From: Streptosporangium sp. NBC_01495
GTDB lineage: Bacteria; Actinomycetota; Actinomycetes; Streptosporangiales; Streptosporangiaceae
Assembly (NCBI RefSeq): GCF_036250735.1
Contig: NZ_CP109430.1
Coordinates: 4,898,001 to 4,962,000, forward strand
Direction: 5' to 3'
Length of the DNA stretch: 64,000 bases
Shown here: positions 55,749-64,000 of the stretch, one piece after another
Layout of the letters: each line of letters starts with the position of its first letter
How positions within the stretch are numbered: the stretch's first letter is position 1
Notes under the pieces: generated by a model
Database searches by the model: none
What the model saw: only the letters and a program-made list of their open reading frames with translations
What the model was told of the DNA's origin: nothing
Position numbers and translations under genes: made by a program

Positions 55749-56654
55749 GTGCGCGCCATACAGATCGATCGGTTCGGCACACCCGGTGTTCTCGGCCTCG
55801 TCGAGATTCCCCGGCCCGAACCGGGTCCTGGGGATGTGCTGATCCGGACCGTTGCGACCAGTATCAATCCCGTCGACGACAAGACGCGGGAGGGGGCCAT
55901 CGGTGAGGGAACACCGCCGCTGCCGATGACGCTCGGCTGGGACCTGGCCGGCATCGTGGTCGACGGCGGCGGCAGCGACCTGCGCACCGGGGAGCGCGTC
56001 ATCGCGATGTCGCATCAACTCGGCTCCGCCCGGGGCACCTGGGCCGATCTGGTCGCGCTTCCGGCGCGGGCGGTGGCCGCCGCGCCACGGGCGGTCAGCC
56101 TGGTCGAGGCCGCCACCCTGCCACTTCCCGGACTGACGGCCTGGCAGACACTGGACTGGCTCGCGCTGTCCGCCGGAGAGCGGTTGCTGATCGCCGGCGC
56201 CGCAGGTGCGGTCGGAGGGTTGGCACTGCAGATCGCCCGAGCGCGAGGCGTCAAAGTCGACGCTCTGGTCTCCCGGGACGCGCAGGTCGCCTTCGCCCGC
56301 GACCACGGCGCCGATCTTGTCACCACTGACCACCGCGCTCTTCAAGACCGCGGCTACGACGCGGTCTTCGACACCTTCGGGGCCTTCGTGACCGAGGCGG
56401 TGGCCGACGGTGGCCGGTACGCGTCGATCGCCACCCAGGCCGGTCCGGTCCCCGACCTGTCCTCACGCGGTGTCCGTACCACCGTCAACCAGGTGCGCGA
56501 GGACGGCGCGGGACTGAACGAGCTCACCGAACTGGTTGATCGCGGCTCCCTGCGGCTGCGTGTGCACTCCACCTTCGGCCTTCACGAAATCCAGGCCGCA
56601 CACGAACGCTTCCTCCAGGGCGGCTTGGCCGGAAAGATCACCGTGACCTTCTGA
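55749..56654 (+). CDS. Zinc-independent MDR oxidoreductase, quinone-oxidoreductase-like
   Basis: 301 residues from GTG 55749 (GAAGGG upstream). Medium-chain dehydrogenase fold: N-terminal catalytic domain (IQIDRFGTPGVLGLVEIP, TSINPVDDKTREG, LGWDLAGIV) and Rossmann domain with AGAAGAVGGLALQIARARGV. No structural zinc Cys cluster is present, so it belongs to the NADPH:quinone reductase-like branch. Substrate unknown. It stands alone between the iron operon and a convergent sigma factor gene. Confidence 0.85.
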   Translation: MRAIQIDRFGTPGVLGLVEIPRPEPGPGDVLIRTVATSINPVDDKTREGAIGEGTPPLPMTLGWDLAGIVVDGGGSDLRTGERVIAMSHQLGSARGTWADLVALPARAVAAAPRAVSLVEAATLPLPGLTAWQTLDWLALSAGERLLIAGAAGAVGGLALQIARARGVKVDALVSRDAQVAFARDHGADLVTTDHRALQDRGYDAVFDTFGAFVTEAVADGGRYASIATQAGPVPDLSSRGVRTTVNQVREDGAGLNELTELVDRGSLRLRVHSTFGLHEIQAAHERFLQGGLAGKITVTF

Positions 56655-56667
56655 GGCATGACCCTGA

Positions 56668-56698
56668 CCCCTCCGGCGCTCGCACCGGGCCGGAGGGG
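56668..56698. terminator. Bidirectional terminator
   Basis: Perfect 10-bp stem CCCCTCCGGC / GCCGGAGGGG with an 11-nt loop, 13 bp after the oxidoreductase stop and before the stop of the convergent sigma factor gene. Confidence 0.75.
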
Positions 56699-56781
56699 CA
56701 GGGCTCATTTCAGGGCAAGGTACTTTCCATGATGGAAGGTCATCGACAGGGGGCCGGCCGACCAAGGTGAATGCCCGCCGC

Positions 56782-57927
56782 TCAACCGCTCAGCCGTGCG
56801 TTGAGCCGTGCGGCCTGTCGCGTGAGGTGCTCGCGTTCGGGGAGGCTGGGCGCCGATCGGGCGGCTTCGGCGTAGAGCCGTGCCGCGGTCACCGGGTCGC
56901 CGTCACGCTCGTGGAGGTACGCCGCGACGGCGGTGTGGCGGGGCAGGGCGGGGTCGAGCCCCGCCAGGGCGGCGAGGCCGGCCCGCGGGCCGTCGGCCTC
57001 GCCGACCGCGACGGCCCGGTTGAGGCGGGCCACCGGGCTGTCGGTGAGGCGCACCAGTTCGTCGTACCACTCGACGATCTGCACCCAGTCGGTCTCCTCG
57101 GCCGTCCGGGCGTCGGCGTGCAGCGCGGCGATGGCGGCTTGGGCCTGGAACTCGCCCAGGCGGTCGCGGGTGAGGGCCGTCTGGAGCACGTCGACGCCCT
57201 CGGCGATCAGGCGGGTGTCCCACAGGCCGCGGTCCTGCTCGGCGAGAGGCACGAGCCTGCCGTCGGGGCCGGTCCGTGCCGGGCGCCGGGCGTGGTGCAG
57301 CAGCATGAGCGCGAGCAGGCCCGCGACCTCCTCATCGCTGATCTTGGCCGCCAGCCCGCGAGCGAGCCGGATCGCCTCGCCGACGAGGTCTACGTCGCCG
57401 GAGTAGCCCTCGTTGAAGACCAGGTAGAGCACGCGCAGCACCGTGGCGACGTCACCGGGCTGGTTGAACCGGACGCCCGAGACGGTCCGCTTGGCCCTGC
57501 TGATCCGCTGGGCCATGGTCGCCTCCGGCACGAGGTAGGCCCGCGCGATCTGACGCGTGGTCAGGCCGCCGACCGCGCGCAGCGTGAGCGCGACGGCCGA
57601 GGCCGGTGTCAGGGACGGGTGCGCGCACAGGAAGTACAGCCGGAGCGTGTCGTCCACCGCCTCGCCCGGGCCGGGCACGGGCTCGGTCTCGACGCGTACC
57701 TCGCGGTGCCGCCGGGAGGTGTCGGCGCGGGCGGCGTCGAGGAACTTACGCCAGGCCACGGTGACCAGCCAGCCCTTGGGGTCTCGCGGCGGGTCGTCCG
57801 GCCACACCCGCACGGCCTCGACCAGGGCCTCCTGCACGGCGTCCTCGGCCGCCGCGAAGTCGGCTCCGCGACGGACGAGGACACCGATCACCGCGGGCAC
57901 CAGCTCCCGCAGCAGCGACTCGTTCAC
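56782..57927 (-). CDS. ECF-type RNA polymerase sigma factor with C-terminal extension
   Basis: 381 residues from GTG 57927. Region 2 (FAAAEDAVQEALVEAVRVW, then PKGWLVTVAWRKFLD) and region 4 (LTLRAVGGLTTRQIARAYLV, EATMAQRISRAKR) are clear. The remaining 200 residues form a helical, TPR-like domain (VLRVLYLVFNEGYSG, WVQIVEWYDELVRL, NRAVAVGEADGP) characteristic of the long ECF group that pairs with YCII-domain proteins. The start overlaps the YCII gene stop (GTGA). Confidence 0.9.
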   Translation of the reverse strand: MNESLLRELVPAVIGVLVRRGADFAAAEDAVQEALVEAVRVWPDDPPRDPKGWLVTVAWRKFLDAARADTSRRHREVRVETEPVPGPGEAVDDTLRLYFLCAHPSLTPASAVALTLRAVGGLTTRQIARAYLVPEATMAQRISRAKRTVSGVRFNQPGDVATVLRVLYLVFNEGYSGDVDLVGEAIRLARGLAAKISDEEVAGLLALMLLHHARRPARTGPDGRLVPLAEQDRGLWDTRLIAEGVDVLQTALTRDRLGEFQAQAAIAALHADARTAEETDWVQIVEWYDELVRLTDSPVARLNRAVAVGEADGPRAGLAALAGLDPALPRHTAVAAYLHERDGDPVTAARLYAEAARSAPSLPEREHLTRQAARLNARLSG

Positions 57928-58331
57928 TCGGTCACCGTAGGCGGCTCTGCGTAGAACGGGCGTACCTCGAGCCACTCGTGGATCGGCTTCCCACCCGCAC
58001 CCGGAGCCGCGGACAACTCGCCGGCCAGCTCGAGCGCCCGCTCGTAGGTCTCGACGTCGATCACCATCCAGCCGGCGATCAGGTCCTTGGTCTCCGCGAA
58101 CGGGCCGTCGGTGACCGGCGGCCGCCCCTCGCCGTCGTAGCGGACGAACGTGCCCTCCGGGGAGAGCGCCTGACCGTCGACGAACTCGCCGGTGCCCTCG
58201 AGCCGAGCGGCGAAGTCACGCATGTACTGCACGTGGGCCGAAACCTCCTCCGGCGTCCACTGCTCGATCGGCACGTCGTTGACCGATGCCGGCGCGCCCC
58301 GGTAGTGCTTGAGCAGCAGGTACTTGGCCAT
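57924..58331 (-). CDS. YCII-domain protein, partner of the ECF sigma factor
   Basis: 135 residues: KYLLLKHYRGAP, MRDFAARLEGTGEFVDGQAL, DGPFAETKDLIAGWMVIDV and PIHEWLEVRPF are typical of the YCII-related (DGPF) family. These genes almost always precede long ECF sigma factors in actinobacteria. A role as sensor or regulator of the sigma factor is assumed for the family but unproven. ATG 58331 was chosen because the alignment begins there. Confidence 0.85.
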   Translation of the reverse strand: MAKYLLLKHYRGAPASVNDVPIEQWTPEEVSAHVQYMRDFAARLEGTGEFVDGQALSPEGTFVRYDGEGRPPVTDGPFAETKDLIAGWMVIDVETYERALELAGELSAAPGAGGKPIHEWLEVRPFYAEPPTVTE

Positions 58332-58641
58332 CGTGTTCTCCTTGGTGAGGTACGGCCCATTGTGGCCGTGTTTCACTCCGGGGACGAAGCCGCGCGCGGG
58401 TTCTCGACATCCCACCGCGACATTTTCCTGGCGGACTTCAAGGACTCCGCGCACCTCGAGGCGCCGCAGATGGGCACGGGGAGCGGCTTCGCGTCCGAGG
58501 CGCGAAGGGCGCGGCGGTGAGCCGGACCCAACGCCCTCGCGGAGCCGATCAGCGGAGCGCCCGCGGTGATCGCTTGATGATGGGAGCGGCTCCCCCTCTT
58601 GGGGGAGGAACACCCCCGTGTCGGGGCGTTAATCTGCCGAC
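58332..58641. other. Divergent promoter region with a hairpin
   Basis: 310 bp between the YCII and histidine kinase genes, without a gene. A perfect hairpin CTCCCCC / GGGGGAG with a TCTT loop (58590-58607) lies 34 bp before the kinase start and could be an operator or a leader structure. No clear promoter boxes. Confidence 0.4.
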
Positions 58642-60126
58642 ATGGGACTGAGACGACGAATGGCCGCTTCGTATGTCCTGGTGACGGCGACGGCCGTTCT
58701 CGTCGTCGAGGCGGTGCTGCTCGGGATCTACGTGCCGACGATCACCTCGGGTTCCGACCTCCGCAACCGGGTCCAGGAACAGGCCGGCAAGGACGCGAAG
58801 ATCCTCAGTCTCGCCGTCAGCGACGTAACTGTCCCCCACGAGCACATGACCGACCTGCTCAACGTGGTCCAGGAGGCGACGCGGCGACAGACCGCCCTGC
58901 ACGGCTCCACGTCCGGGGAGCTGGGGATCGTCGCCACCGACGGCCCGGTGACCGATCTGCCCGTCGAGGTGCTGACGGACCGCACCGGAGCAGTGATCAC
59001 CGGCTCCGCCCCCGGCGTGTTCCCGCCGGGCTCCCGCCTCGACGTCACCATCCCCCCGCAGGGCGGCGGAGGAAGCGGGAAGACCCGGACAGGCCCGGTG
59101 ACCTGGTGGCTGAGCCCGGTGCTGATCCCTCCACCCGACCGGATACGGGCGACCGCCGGCCCCGCCGCGGCGCCGGAGTACGAGATCGCCGGATACGTCT
59201 ACGTCCAAGCCCCCGTCGGCTACGGTGATTCCGGATACCCGGCGGACTACGTGGAGAACCTGCTCACCCCCGGCGGCCTGGTCCTGATCCTGGTCGTGCC
59301 CGTGGGGCTGGTCTTCGGCCTGCTCAGCACCCGTCGCCTGATCGGCCGCGTACGGCACCTGGCGAACGTCACGGAGAAGGTCGCCCGGGGCGACTTCCGC
59401 CCACGGGTCCCGGTGCTGGAGGGCGACGAGGTCGGCCGCCTGGAGGAGTCGTTCAACCGGATGACCGAACGCCTCGAATCGGCTCTCACCGCCGAACGCG
59501 CGGCGGGCCAGGTTGAAGCGCGGCAGGCCGAGCGGGTCAGGATCGCCCGTGAGCTGCACGACTCGATCTCTCAGGACCTGTTCTCGCTCAGCCTGCTGGC
59601 CGCCGGGATGCGCCGCGCGGCCCCCGACCGGCTCCGGCGCGAGGCCGAGTCGATGGAACGCACGGCGACCAGGGCGATGCGCGAGATGCAGGCGCTCCTG
59701 CTCGAACTGCGCCCGGTCGCCCTGGAGGACGCGGGCCTGTCACCCGCCATCGAGGAACTCTGCCGGGCCTACGAGACCCGGCTCGGCCTGCGCGTGCACA
59801 CCCGGCTCGACGACGTCGCGCTCGGCCCCGCCACCGAACACGCCGTGCTGCGCCTGGTCCAGGAGGCACTCGGCAACGCGGTCAGACACGCCGATCCCGG
59901 GCTGGTCGAGATCCGGCTCACGCGGGACGGCGAGACCGCCAGGGTGGAGATCCACGACGACGGAACCGGCTTCGACCCGGCCACGGCGACCGCCGGCCAC
60001 GGCATCGGCCTGCGCCTCATGCGCGAACGCGTCGAGGAACTGGGCGGTGCCTTCACGCTGACGACGGCCCCCGGCCACGGCACGACGGTCGTGGTCACGC
60101 TCCCCTCCGCCCTGGTGCCGTCATGA
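58642..60126 (+). CDS. NarL-type sensor histidine kinase (HAMP, HisKA_3)
   Basis: 494 residues. Transmembrane helices at about 8-32 and 212-232 enclose an extracytoplasmic sensor of about 180 residues. HAMP (STRRLIGRVRHLANV, EGDEVGRLEESFNRM) leads to the HisKA_3 domain with the phospho-His in RIARELHDSISQDLF and an ATPase domain (LVQEALGNAVRHA, IHDDGTGFDP, GHGIGLRLMRERV). It partners the LuxR-type regulator that overlaps its stop (ATGA). Confidence 0.9.
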   Translation: MGLRRRMAASYVLVTATAVLVVEAVLLGIYVPTITSGSDLRNRVQEQAGKDAKILSLAVSDVTVPHEHMTDLLNVVQEATRRQTALHGSTSGELGIVATDGPVTDLPVEVLTDRTGAVITGSAPGVFPPGSRLDVTIPPQGGGGSGKTRTGPVTWWLSPVLIPPPDRIRATAGPAAAPEYEIAGYVYVQAPVGYGDSGYPADYVENLLTPGGLVLILVVPVGLVFGLLSTRRLIGRVRHLANVTEKVARGDFRPRVPVLEGDEVGRLEESFNRMTERLESALTAERAAGQVEARQAERVRIARELHDSISQDLFSLSLLAAGMRRAAPDRLRREAESMERTATRAMREMQALLLELRPVALEDAGLSPAIEELCRAYETRLGLRVHTRLDDVALGPATEHAVLRLVQEALGNAVRHADPGLVEIRLTRDGETARVEIHDDGTGFDPATATAGHGIGLRLMRERVEELGGAFTLTTAPGHGTTVVVTLPSALVPS

Positions 60127-60767
60127 TCCGGGTCGTGATCGTGGACGACCACGACGTCGTGCGGCAGGGGCTGCGGTTCGTGCTCGGCCAGGAGGACGAC
60201 ATCGAGGTGGTCGGCGAATGCGCCGACGGCGCCCGCGCGCTGGCCGTGATCCCGGCGCTGCGTCCCGACGTGGTGCTGCTGGACATGCTGATGCCGGGAC
60301 TGGACGGCCTGGCCGTGCTCAGGGAACTGGCCGGGGGCCCGGCCTTCGTCGTACTGGCCTCCTTCGTCGCCGACGAGCAGGTGATCGAGGCCATCCGGCT
60401 GGGCGCGTTGTCGTACCTGTCGAAGACCACGGCCGTGGATCGGGTGGTCGAGGCGGTACGGGCCGCCGCGGTGGGCGGCAGTGTGCTGGAGGCCGACACG
60501 GCCGCGCTCCTCGTTCAGCGGGTACGGCAGAGCCGCCGCCCCCGGCCGATCGACCTGCTCACCCCACGTGAACTCCAGGTGCTCGCCGAGATCACCCGAG
60601 GGCGCTCCAACGCGGAGATCGCCCGGGTGCTGGCCCTCGGCCGGGAGACGGTGAAGACCCACGTGTCGAGCGTCCTGGCCAAACTCGGCCTGACCGACCG
60701 CACCCAGGCGGCCATCTTCGGGCTGCAGCAGGGCCTCGTCCGGCTGGACGAGGCCCTGGACGGCTAA
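60123..60767 (+). CDS. NarL/LuxR-family response regulator
   Basis: 214 residues: receiver with Asp54 (VVLLDMLMPGLDGL) and C-terminal LuxR HTH (LTPRELQVLAEITRGRSNAE, ETVKTHVSSVLAKLGL). It pairs with the kinase upstream. Its TAA stop overlaps the stop of the convergent permease gene, so there is no room for a terminator between the two operons. The MacAB-like operon opposite is a plausible target, by the usual neighbourhood of such systems. Confidence 0.9.
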   Translation: MIRVVIVDDHDVVRQGLRFVLGQEDDIEVVGECADGARALAVIPALRPDVVLLDMLMPGLDGLAVLRELAGGPAFVVLASFVADEQVIEAIRLGALSYLSKTTAVDRVVEAVRAAAVGGSVLEADTAALLVQRVRQSRRPRPIDLLTPRELQVLAEITRGRSNAEIARVLALGRETVKTHVSSVLAKLGLTDRTQAAIFGLQQGLVRLDEALDG

Positions 60768-61969
60768 TCGGCGCGCAGCGCGTCCGACGGGGTGAGCCGG
60801 GCGGCGCGCAGCGCGGGGTAGAGCCCGGCCAGCCCGCCGACGACCACCGCGACGAGCAGGCCTCCCCACAGCGCCTCGACGGGGATCTGCGTCGCCCAGC
60901 CCCGGCTTCGCGCCACCGCCGCCGTGGTCAGGTATCCGATCAGCACTCCCCCGGTCCCGCCGAGGGTGCCGAGCACCGCCGACTCGGCGAGGAACTGGCC
61001 CGCGACATGCCCCCGGGTCGCCCCGAGTGCCCGGCGCAACCCGATCTCCCCGCGCCGCTCCAGCACCGAGATCACCATGATGTTGCCGATCCCGATGCCT
61101 CCGACCAGCAACGCGATCGCGCCGAGCCCGAGGAACAGGGTGGCGGCCGACTCGGCCACGGCAACTCGCGCGGTGAGCGCGTCGGACGGGCGGGTCACCT
61201 CCACCTGGTCGGGGTTGGCCGGATTGGCCGTCGCGCCCAGCAGCTCCGACACCTGTGTCACGCGCTCCTGCCGGGCGCGTACGTAGAGGCGGCTCGGCCT
61301 GCCTTCGTACCCGAACACGGAGCGCGCCACCGGGAACCCGACCAGCGCGGACCCATCGACCTCCGGCGCGAACGGGAACGGATCGAGGATGCCCGCCACC
61401 GTGAACCAGCGCCCGCCGATCCAGACGCGGGTGCCGGGATCGAGGGTGGTGATGCCGAGCGTGCCGGCGGCGACGTGGCCGAGCACCGTGACCGGGTAGG
61501 CGGCCGTGGCCGCGTCGAGGAAACGGCCCTGACCCACCCTTCCGTCGAGCGCGGTCAGCAACGTGGCGTCGGCGGCCCGCACGGCCAGGCCGCCGGTCTG
61601 ACCGGACGGGACGAGTGGGTTGCGGTAGACGTTCACGGTGGGCAGGTGGGCGGTCGGCGCGACGGCGAGCACCCCGTCGACCCGGCGCGACATGGGGGTC
61701 GCCGACGCGGGCAGTTCGCGCTCGCCGCCGGAGAGGCCGGTGCCGCTCGCCACGGTGAGCAGGTTGGTGCCGAGCCTGTCGATCTGGGCCAGCAGCGCGG
61801 CCTGGCTCGACCGGGTCACCCCGGCCACGGCGACGATCGCGGCGATGCCGATCGCGATGCCGAGCCCGGAGAGCACGGCCCGGCTGCGTCTGCTCCGCAG
61901 CCCCAGCATCCCGGTGGCCAGCAGGTCGGCCGGACGCAGCCGGGACGCGGGCGGATCGGGGCGGGTCAT
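60764..61969 (-). CDS. MacB/FtsX-type ABC transporter permease
   Basis: 401 residues. An N-terminal membrane helix ([20 protein letters not shown]) is followed by a periplasmic-type MacB_PCD domain of about 220 residues and three C-terminal helices of the FtsX domain, with [20 protein letters not shown] and [18 protein letters not shown]. This architecture is typical of mechanotransmission ABC exporters. The start overlaps the ATPase stop. It works with the two genes upstream. Confidence 0.85.
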   Translation of the reverse strand: MTRPDPPASRLRPADLLATGMLGLRSRRSRAVLSGLGIAIGIAAIVAVAGVTRSSQAALLAQIDRLGTNLLTVASGTGLSGGERELPASATPMSRRVDGVLAVAPTAHLPTVNVYRNPLVPSGQTGGLAVRAADATLLTALDGRVGQGRFLDAATAAYPVTVLGHVAAGTLGITTLDPGTRVWIGGRWFTVAGILDPFPFAPEVDGSALVGFPVARSVFGYEGRPSRLYVRARQERVTQVSELLGATANPANPDQVEVTRPSDALTARVAVAESAATLFLGLGAIALLVGGIGIGNIMVISVLERRGEIGLRRALGATRGHVAGQFLAESAVLGTLGGTGGVLIGYLTTAAVARSRGWATQIPVEALWGGLLVAVVVGGLAGLYPALRAARLTPSDALRAD

Positions 61970-62631
61970 CGCACCCGTCCGTCACGCACTTCGACGCGGC
62001 GCGGGCAGGCGGCGGCCACGTTCGGGTCATGGGTGACGATCACCAGAGTGGTCCCTTCGGCGTTGAGCTCCCGCAGGAGTGTGATGATCTCCGCGCCGGT
62101 GGCGGAGTCCAGGTTGCCGGTCGGTTCGTCGGCGAAGACGATGGCCGGGTCGCCGACCAGGGCGCGGGCGACGGCGACCCGTTGGCGTTCCCCGCCCGAC
62201 AGCCGCCCGCCGCGATGCCCGGCCCGGTGGCCGAGGCCGACCCGGTCGAGCGCGAGGGCCGCCCGCCGCCGCCGCTCTCCCGCCGGGACGCCCCGGTAGA
62301 GCAGGCCGGTGGCGACGTTCTCCAGCGCGGTCAGGCTGTCCAGCAGGAAGAACCGCTGGAAGACCACGCCGATGTGATGGGCCCGGAGTCCGGCCAGTCG
62401 CCGTTCCGTCAGTTCGGGTACGGAATGTCCGGCCAGCCGTATCGAACCGGACGTGGGCCGGTCGAGCGCGGCCATGAGGTGCAGCAATGTGGTTTTCCCC
62501 GACCCGGAGGGGCCGAGGATCGCCACCATCGCCCCCTTCTCGATGGTCAGCCCGATGCCCCGCACCGACTCGACCGGGGGTTCTCCCGGATAGACCTTCC
62601 ACACGTCGCGCAGTTCCAGGACGGCGCTCAT
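61966..62631 (-). CDS. MacB/LolD-type ABC transporter ATP-binding protein
   Basis: 221 residues. Walker [11 protein letters not shown]-loop VFQRFFLL, signature LSGGERQR, Walker [13 protein letters not shown] and H-loop VTHDPNV. The PTGNLD motif and size match the MacB/LolD class. Stop and start overlaps on both sides (ATGA) place it in one operon with the adaptor and permease. Confidence 0.9.
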   Translation of the reverse strand: MSAVLELRDVWKVYPGEPPVESVRGIGLTIEKGAMVAILGPSGSGKTTLLHLMAALDRPTSGSIRLAGHSVPELTERRLAGLRAHHIGVVFQRFFLLDSLTALENVATGLLYRGVPAGERRRRAALALDRVGLGHRAGHRGGRLSGGERQRVAVARALVGDPAIVFADEPTGNLDSATGAEIITLLRELNAEGTTLVIVTHDPNVAAACPRRVEVRDGRVR

Positions 62632-63650
62632 CCGGCAGGCACCTCGACCCGGTCGCCCTCGGCCACGCCGGTGACCTCGACCAGGCCCGCCAGCTCGTCG
62701 AACAGGCCGACCTCGACCGGGGCCAGACGTCCGTTCGCGGTCACGGCGAACGTGCCGCCCGGCCGGGCCAGCAGGGCGACGATGGGGACGGCCAGCACGC
62801 CCTTCCGTTCCTCGCTGGTGAGCGTGACCTGCACCAACGCCCGGTCGAGAGCCTTACCCGGACGTCCGGGGAGGCGGATGGCGACCGTCACCGACGGGCG
62901 TTCCTCGCCTTGGGCGGTAGTCGCGACCGGGCTCACTTCCGCGATCCGGCCGTTCTTCCGGCCGCCGTCGGGCAACGTGACGACCACCCTGGCGCCCTTC
63001 TTCGCGTTGACGACCTGGGCCGGGTCGAGTCGCACCTCAACGATCGGGGTGGCGCTGGTGCCGTGCAGCACCGGCCCGCCGGTGGCGCCGCCGACGGTCG
63101 CGTCGTGGCCGGTGACCCGGAGCGCGACCGGCAGGAAGACGGCCTGGCCCAGCGGGACGGACCCGGTCACGGGCAGGCGGGTGTCGTGCTGCCATCGGCG
63201 GACCGCGTGGTAGGTCGCGAGGGAGAAGTGGCGGTCCACGGTGACGCGCCGGTAGCCGAGGACCCGCAGGTTGCGTTCGAGCTGGTGGACGTCCGGGCCG
63301 TCGGAGACGCCGAGGGCGAGGGTCCGCCAGGCGGGGCGGTCTCCGTACAGGAGGGGGACGCGGCGTCCGGCGGCCTCGTACAGGGTGCGGCCCCGGGTGA
63401 CGGTGGAGCCGATGGCGGGCAGCCGAGTGATCGTCGCGCCGGTGCCGAGGACCTGGTAGCGGCCCGCGTAGGTCAGGGTGCCGTTGACCTGTCGTCGGTG
63501 GGCGATGTCGGTGCGGATCACCGCTGCGGTGGCCGTGGCGGGTCCTTCCGTGGAGACGGGTACGGGCTCGTCCCGCAGGACCGCCCACGCGCCCCCCGCC
63601 CCGGCCACCAGGATGACCCCGGTCAGGAAGACGACTGTCCGCCTTCTCAC
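62628..63650 (-). CDS. MacA-like adaptor with peptidoglycan-binding domain
   Basis: 340 residues from GTG 63650. One membrane helix ([19 protein letters not shown]) anchors an extracytoplasmic protein. Residues about 125-175 resemble a PG_binding_1 domain ([34 protein letters not shown]), and the flanking beta-rich parts resemble HlyD/MacA adaptors ([26 protein letters not shown]). It probably links the ABC exporter to the cell wall. The start overlaps the stop of the next upstream gene (GTGA). Confidence 0.8.
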   Translation of the reverse strand: MRRRTVVFLTGVILVAGAGGAWAVLRDEPVPVSTEGPATATAAVIRTDIAHRRQVNGTLTYAGRYQVLGTGATITRLPAIGSTVTRGRTLYEAAGRRVPLLYGDRPAWRTLALGVSDGPDVHQLERNLRVLGYRRVTVDRHFSLATYHAVRRWQHDTRLPVTGSVPLGQAVFLPVALRVTGHDATVGGATGGPVLHGTSATPIVEVRLDPAQVVNAKKGARVVVTLPDGGRKNGRIAEVSPVATTAQGEERPSVTVAIRLPGRPGKALDRALVQVTLTSEERKGVLAVPIVALLARPGGTFAVTANGRLAPVEVGLFDELAGLVEVTGVAEGDRVEVPAG

Positions 63651-64000
63651 GAGTCCGGCCCTTCGACGATCGCGATGCCCCTGCCCACGAAGTACTGCCG
63701 GCATTTGGGGAGCTGGTCCCGCCAGCCGGGTTTACCCAGGTCCAGGAGCCGTCTGGGCAACGGGAACTCGCCCCGGGCGTTCGGGTCGGGCCAGTCGGGG
63801 ATGCCCTCGTCCCGGAAACACCGCGCGAGTCTCCGGAGTTTCTCCAGGTCGGCGGCCGTGTACTCGGGAGCCTCGGTCCCAGGGAGCCTGGCCGCGACGG
63901 CTTCACACGCCTTCTCCGCGCTCTCGGGGATCGGCACCGCGGAGCTGACCTCGATGCTCCCGTCGTCGTTCACGACCGGATCGGGGAAGTTCGGCACGCC
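63647..64000 (-). CDS. Hypothetical protein of the MacAB-like operon, 5' end outside the window
   Basis: The frame is open to the window end (GVPNFPDPV is the first readable part), so the start lies beyond base 64000. The 117 visible residues contain a repeated NFPDPV / DWPDPN motif and two Cys (EKACEAV, LARCFRDEG) with a third in PKCRQYF. Such proteins commonly precede adaptor/ABC exporter operons in actinomycetes and are often lipoproteins; that cannot be seen here. Confidence 0.65.
   Translation of the reverse strand, partial: GVPNFPDPVVNDDGSIEVSSAVPIPESAEKACEAVAARLPGTEAPEYTAADLEKLRRLARCFRDEGIPDWPDPNARGEFPLPRRLLDLGKPGWRDQLPKCRQYFVGRGIAIVEGPDS

Noticed and set aside
1..64000. tRNA or rRNA genes
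   Set aside because: I found no cloverleaf-like or rRNA-like sequence by reading; a covariance-model scan would be needed to exclude a cryptic one.

Overview
The window is high-GC DNA from a spore-forming actinomycete type of organism. GTG starts are frequent, GTGA/ATGA gene overlaps are common, and there are BTAD/AfsR-type regulators, an iron box of the IdeR/DmdR type, and a rifamycin phosphotransferase with its typical palindromic upstream element. The general gene style suggests Streptosporangiales or a relative, but that is inference; no rRNA or other phylogenetic marker lies in the window.

Layout. (1) 1-8824: three paralogous secreted beta-propeller proteins (one cut by the window edge, one with a Tat-type signal), a secreted C39-like cysteine peptidase and a small secreted protein gene carrying an in-frame TGA. 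(2) 9166-20329: a MerR-controlled operon of two HEAT-repeat proteins, rifampicin phosphotransferase (rph) with its upstream palindrome, a large BTAD/NTPase regulator, and two tandem beta-lactamase-fold serine hydrolases. (3) 20386-44538: a 24-kb block of mobile DNA. It holds an IS701 element with 4-bp target duplications, two IS1380 copies (one decayed), two apparently identical IS3-family copies in direct orientation, two damaged IS5 copies, an IS256 relic, and a group II intron whose reverse transcriptase gene is split by another IS3 element. Between the two identical IS3 copies sits the most interesting cargo: a 2249-residue RHS/YD-repeat polymorphic toxin with a HINT self-cleavage domain and a C-terminal deaminase-like toxin domain. 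It is followed by a SUKH-4 type immunity gene, an integrase fragment and a GNAT acetyltransferase. A relic of a nuclease-helicase gene, probably anti-phage defence, lies just outside and has been cut by IS elements at both ends of its locus. (4) 44640-64000: ordinary chromosomal genes. These are a small secreted protein, an AbrB-type membrane protein with a COG4705-type membrane protein divergent from an OmpR/histidine kinase pair, a short gene graveyard, a BlaI-like repressor with an M56 peptidase, an iron ABC transporter operon behind an iron box, a quinone-oxidoreductase-like MDR protein, an ECF sigma factor with its YCII partner, a NarL-type two-component system, and a MacAB-like efflux operon running off the end.

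How the parts work together. The toxin module reads as a self-contained conflict system: a secreted or surface-displayed delivery scaffold, autoproteolytic release by HINT, an effector that probably deaminates nucleic acid or nucleotides, and a cognate immunity protein. Its position inside a block of repeated IS insertions suggests horizontal acquisition and tip diversification. The flanking chromosomal operons look intact and are typical of soil actinomycetes.
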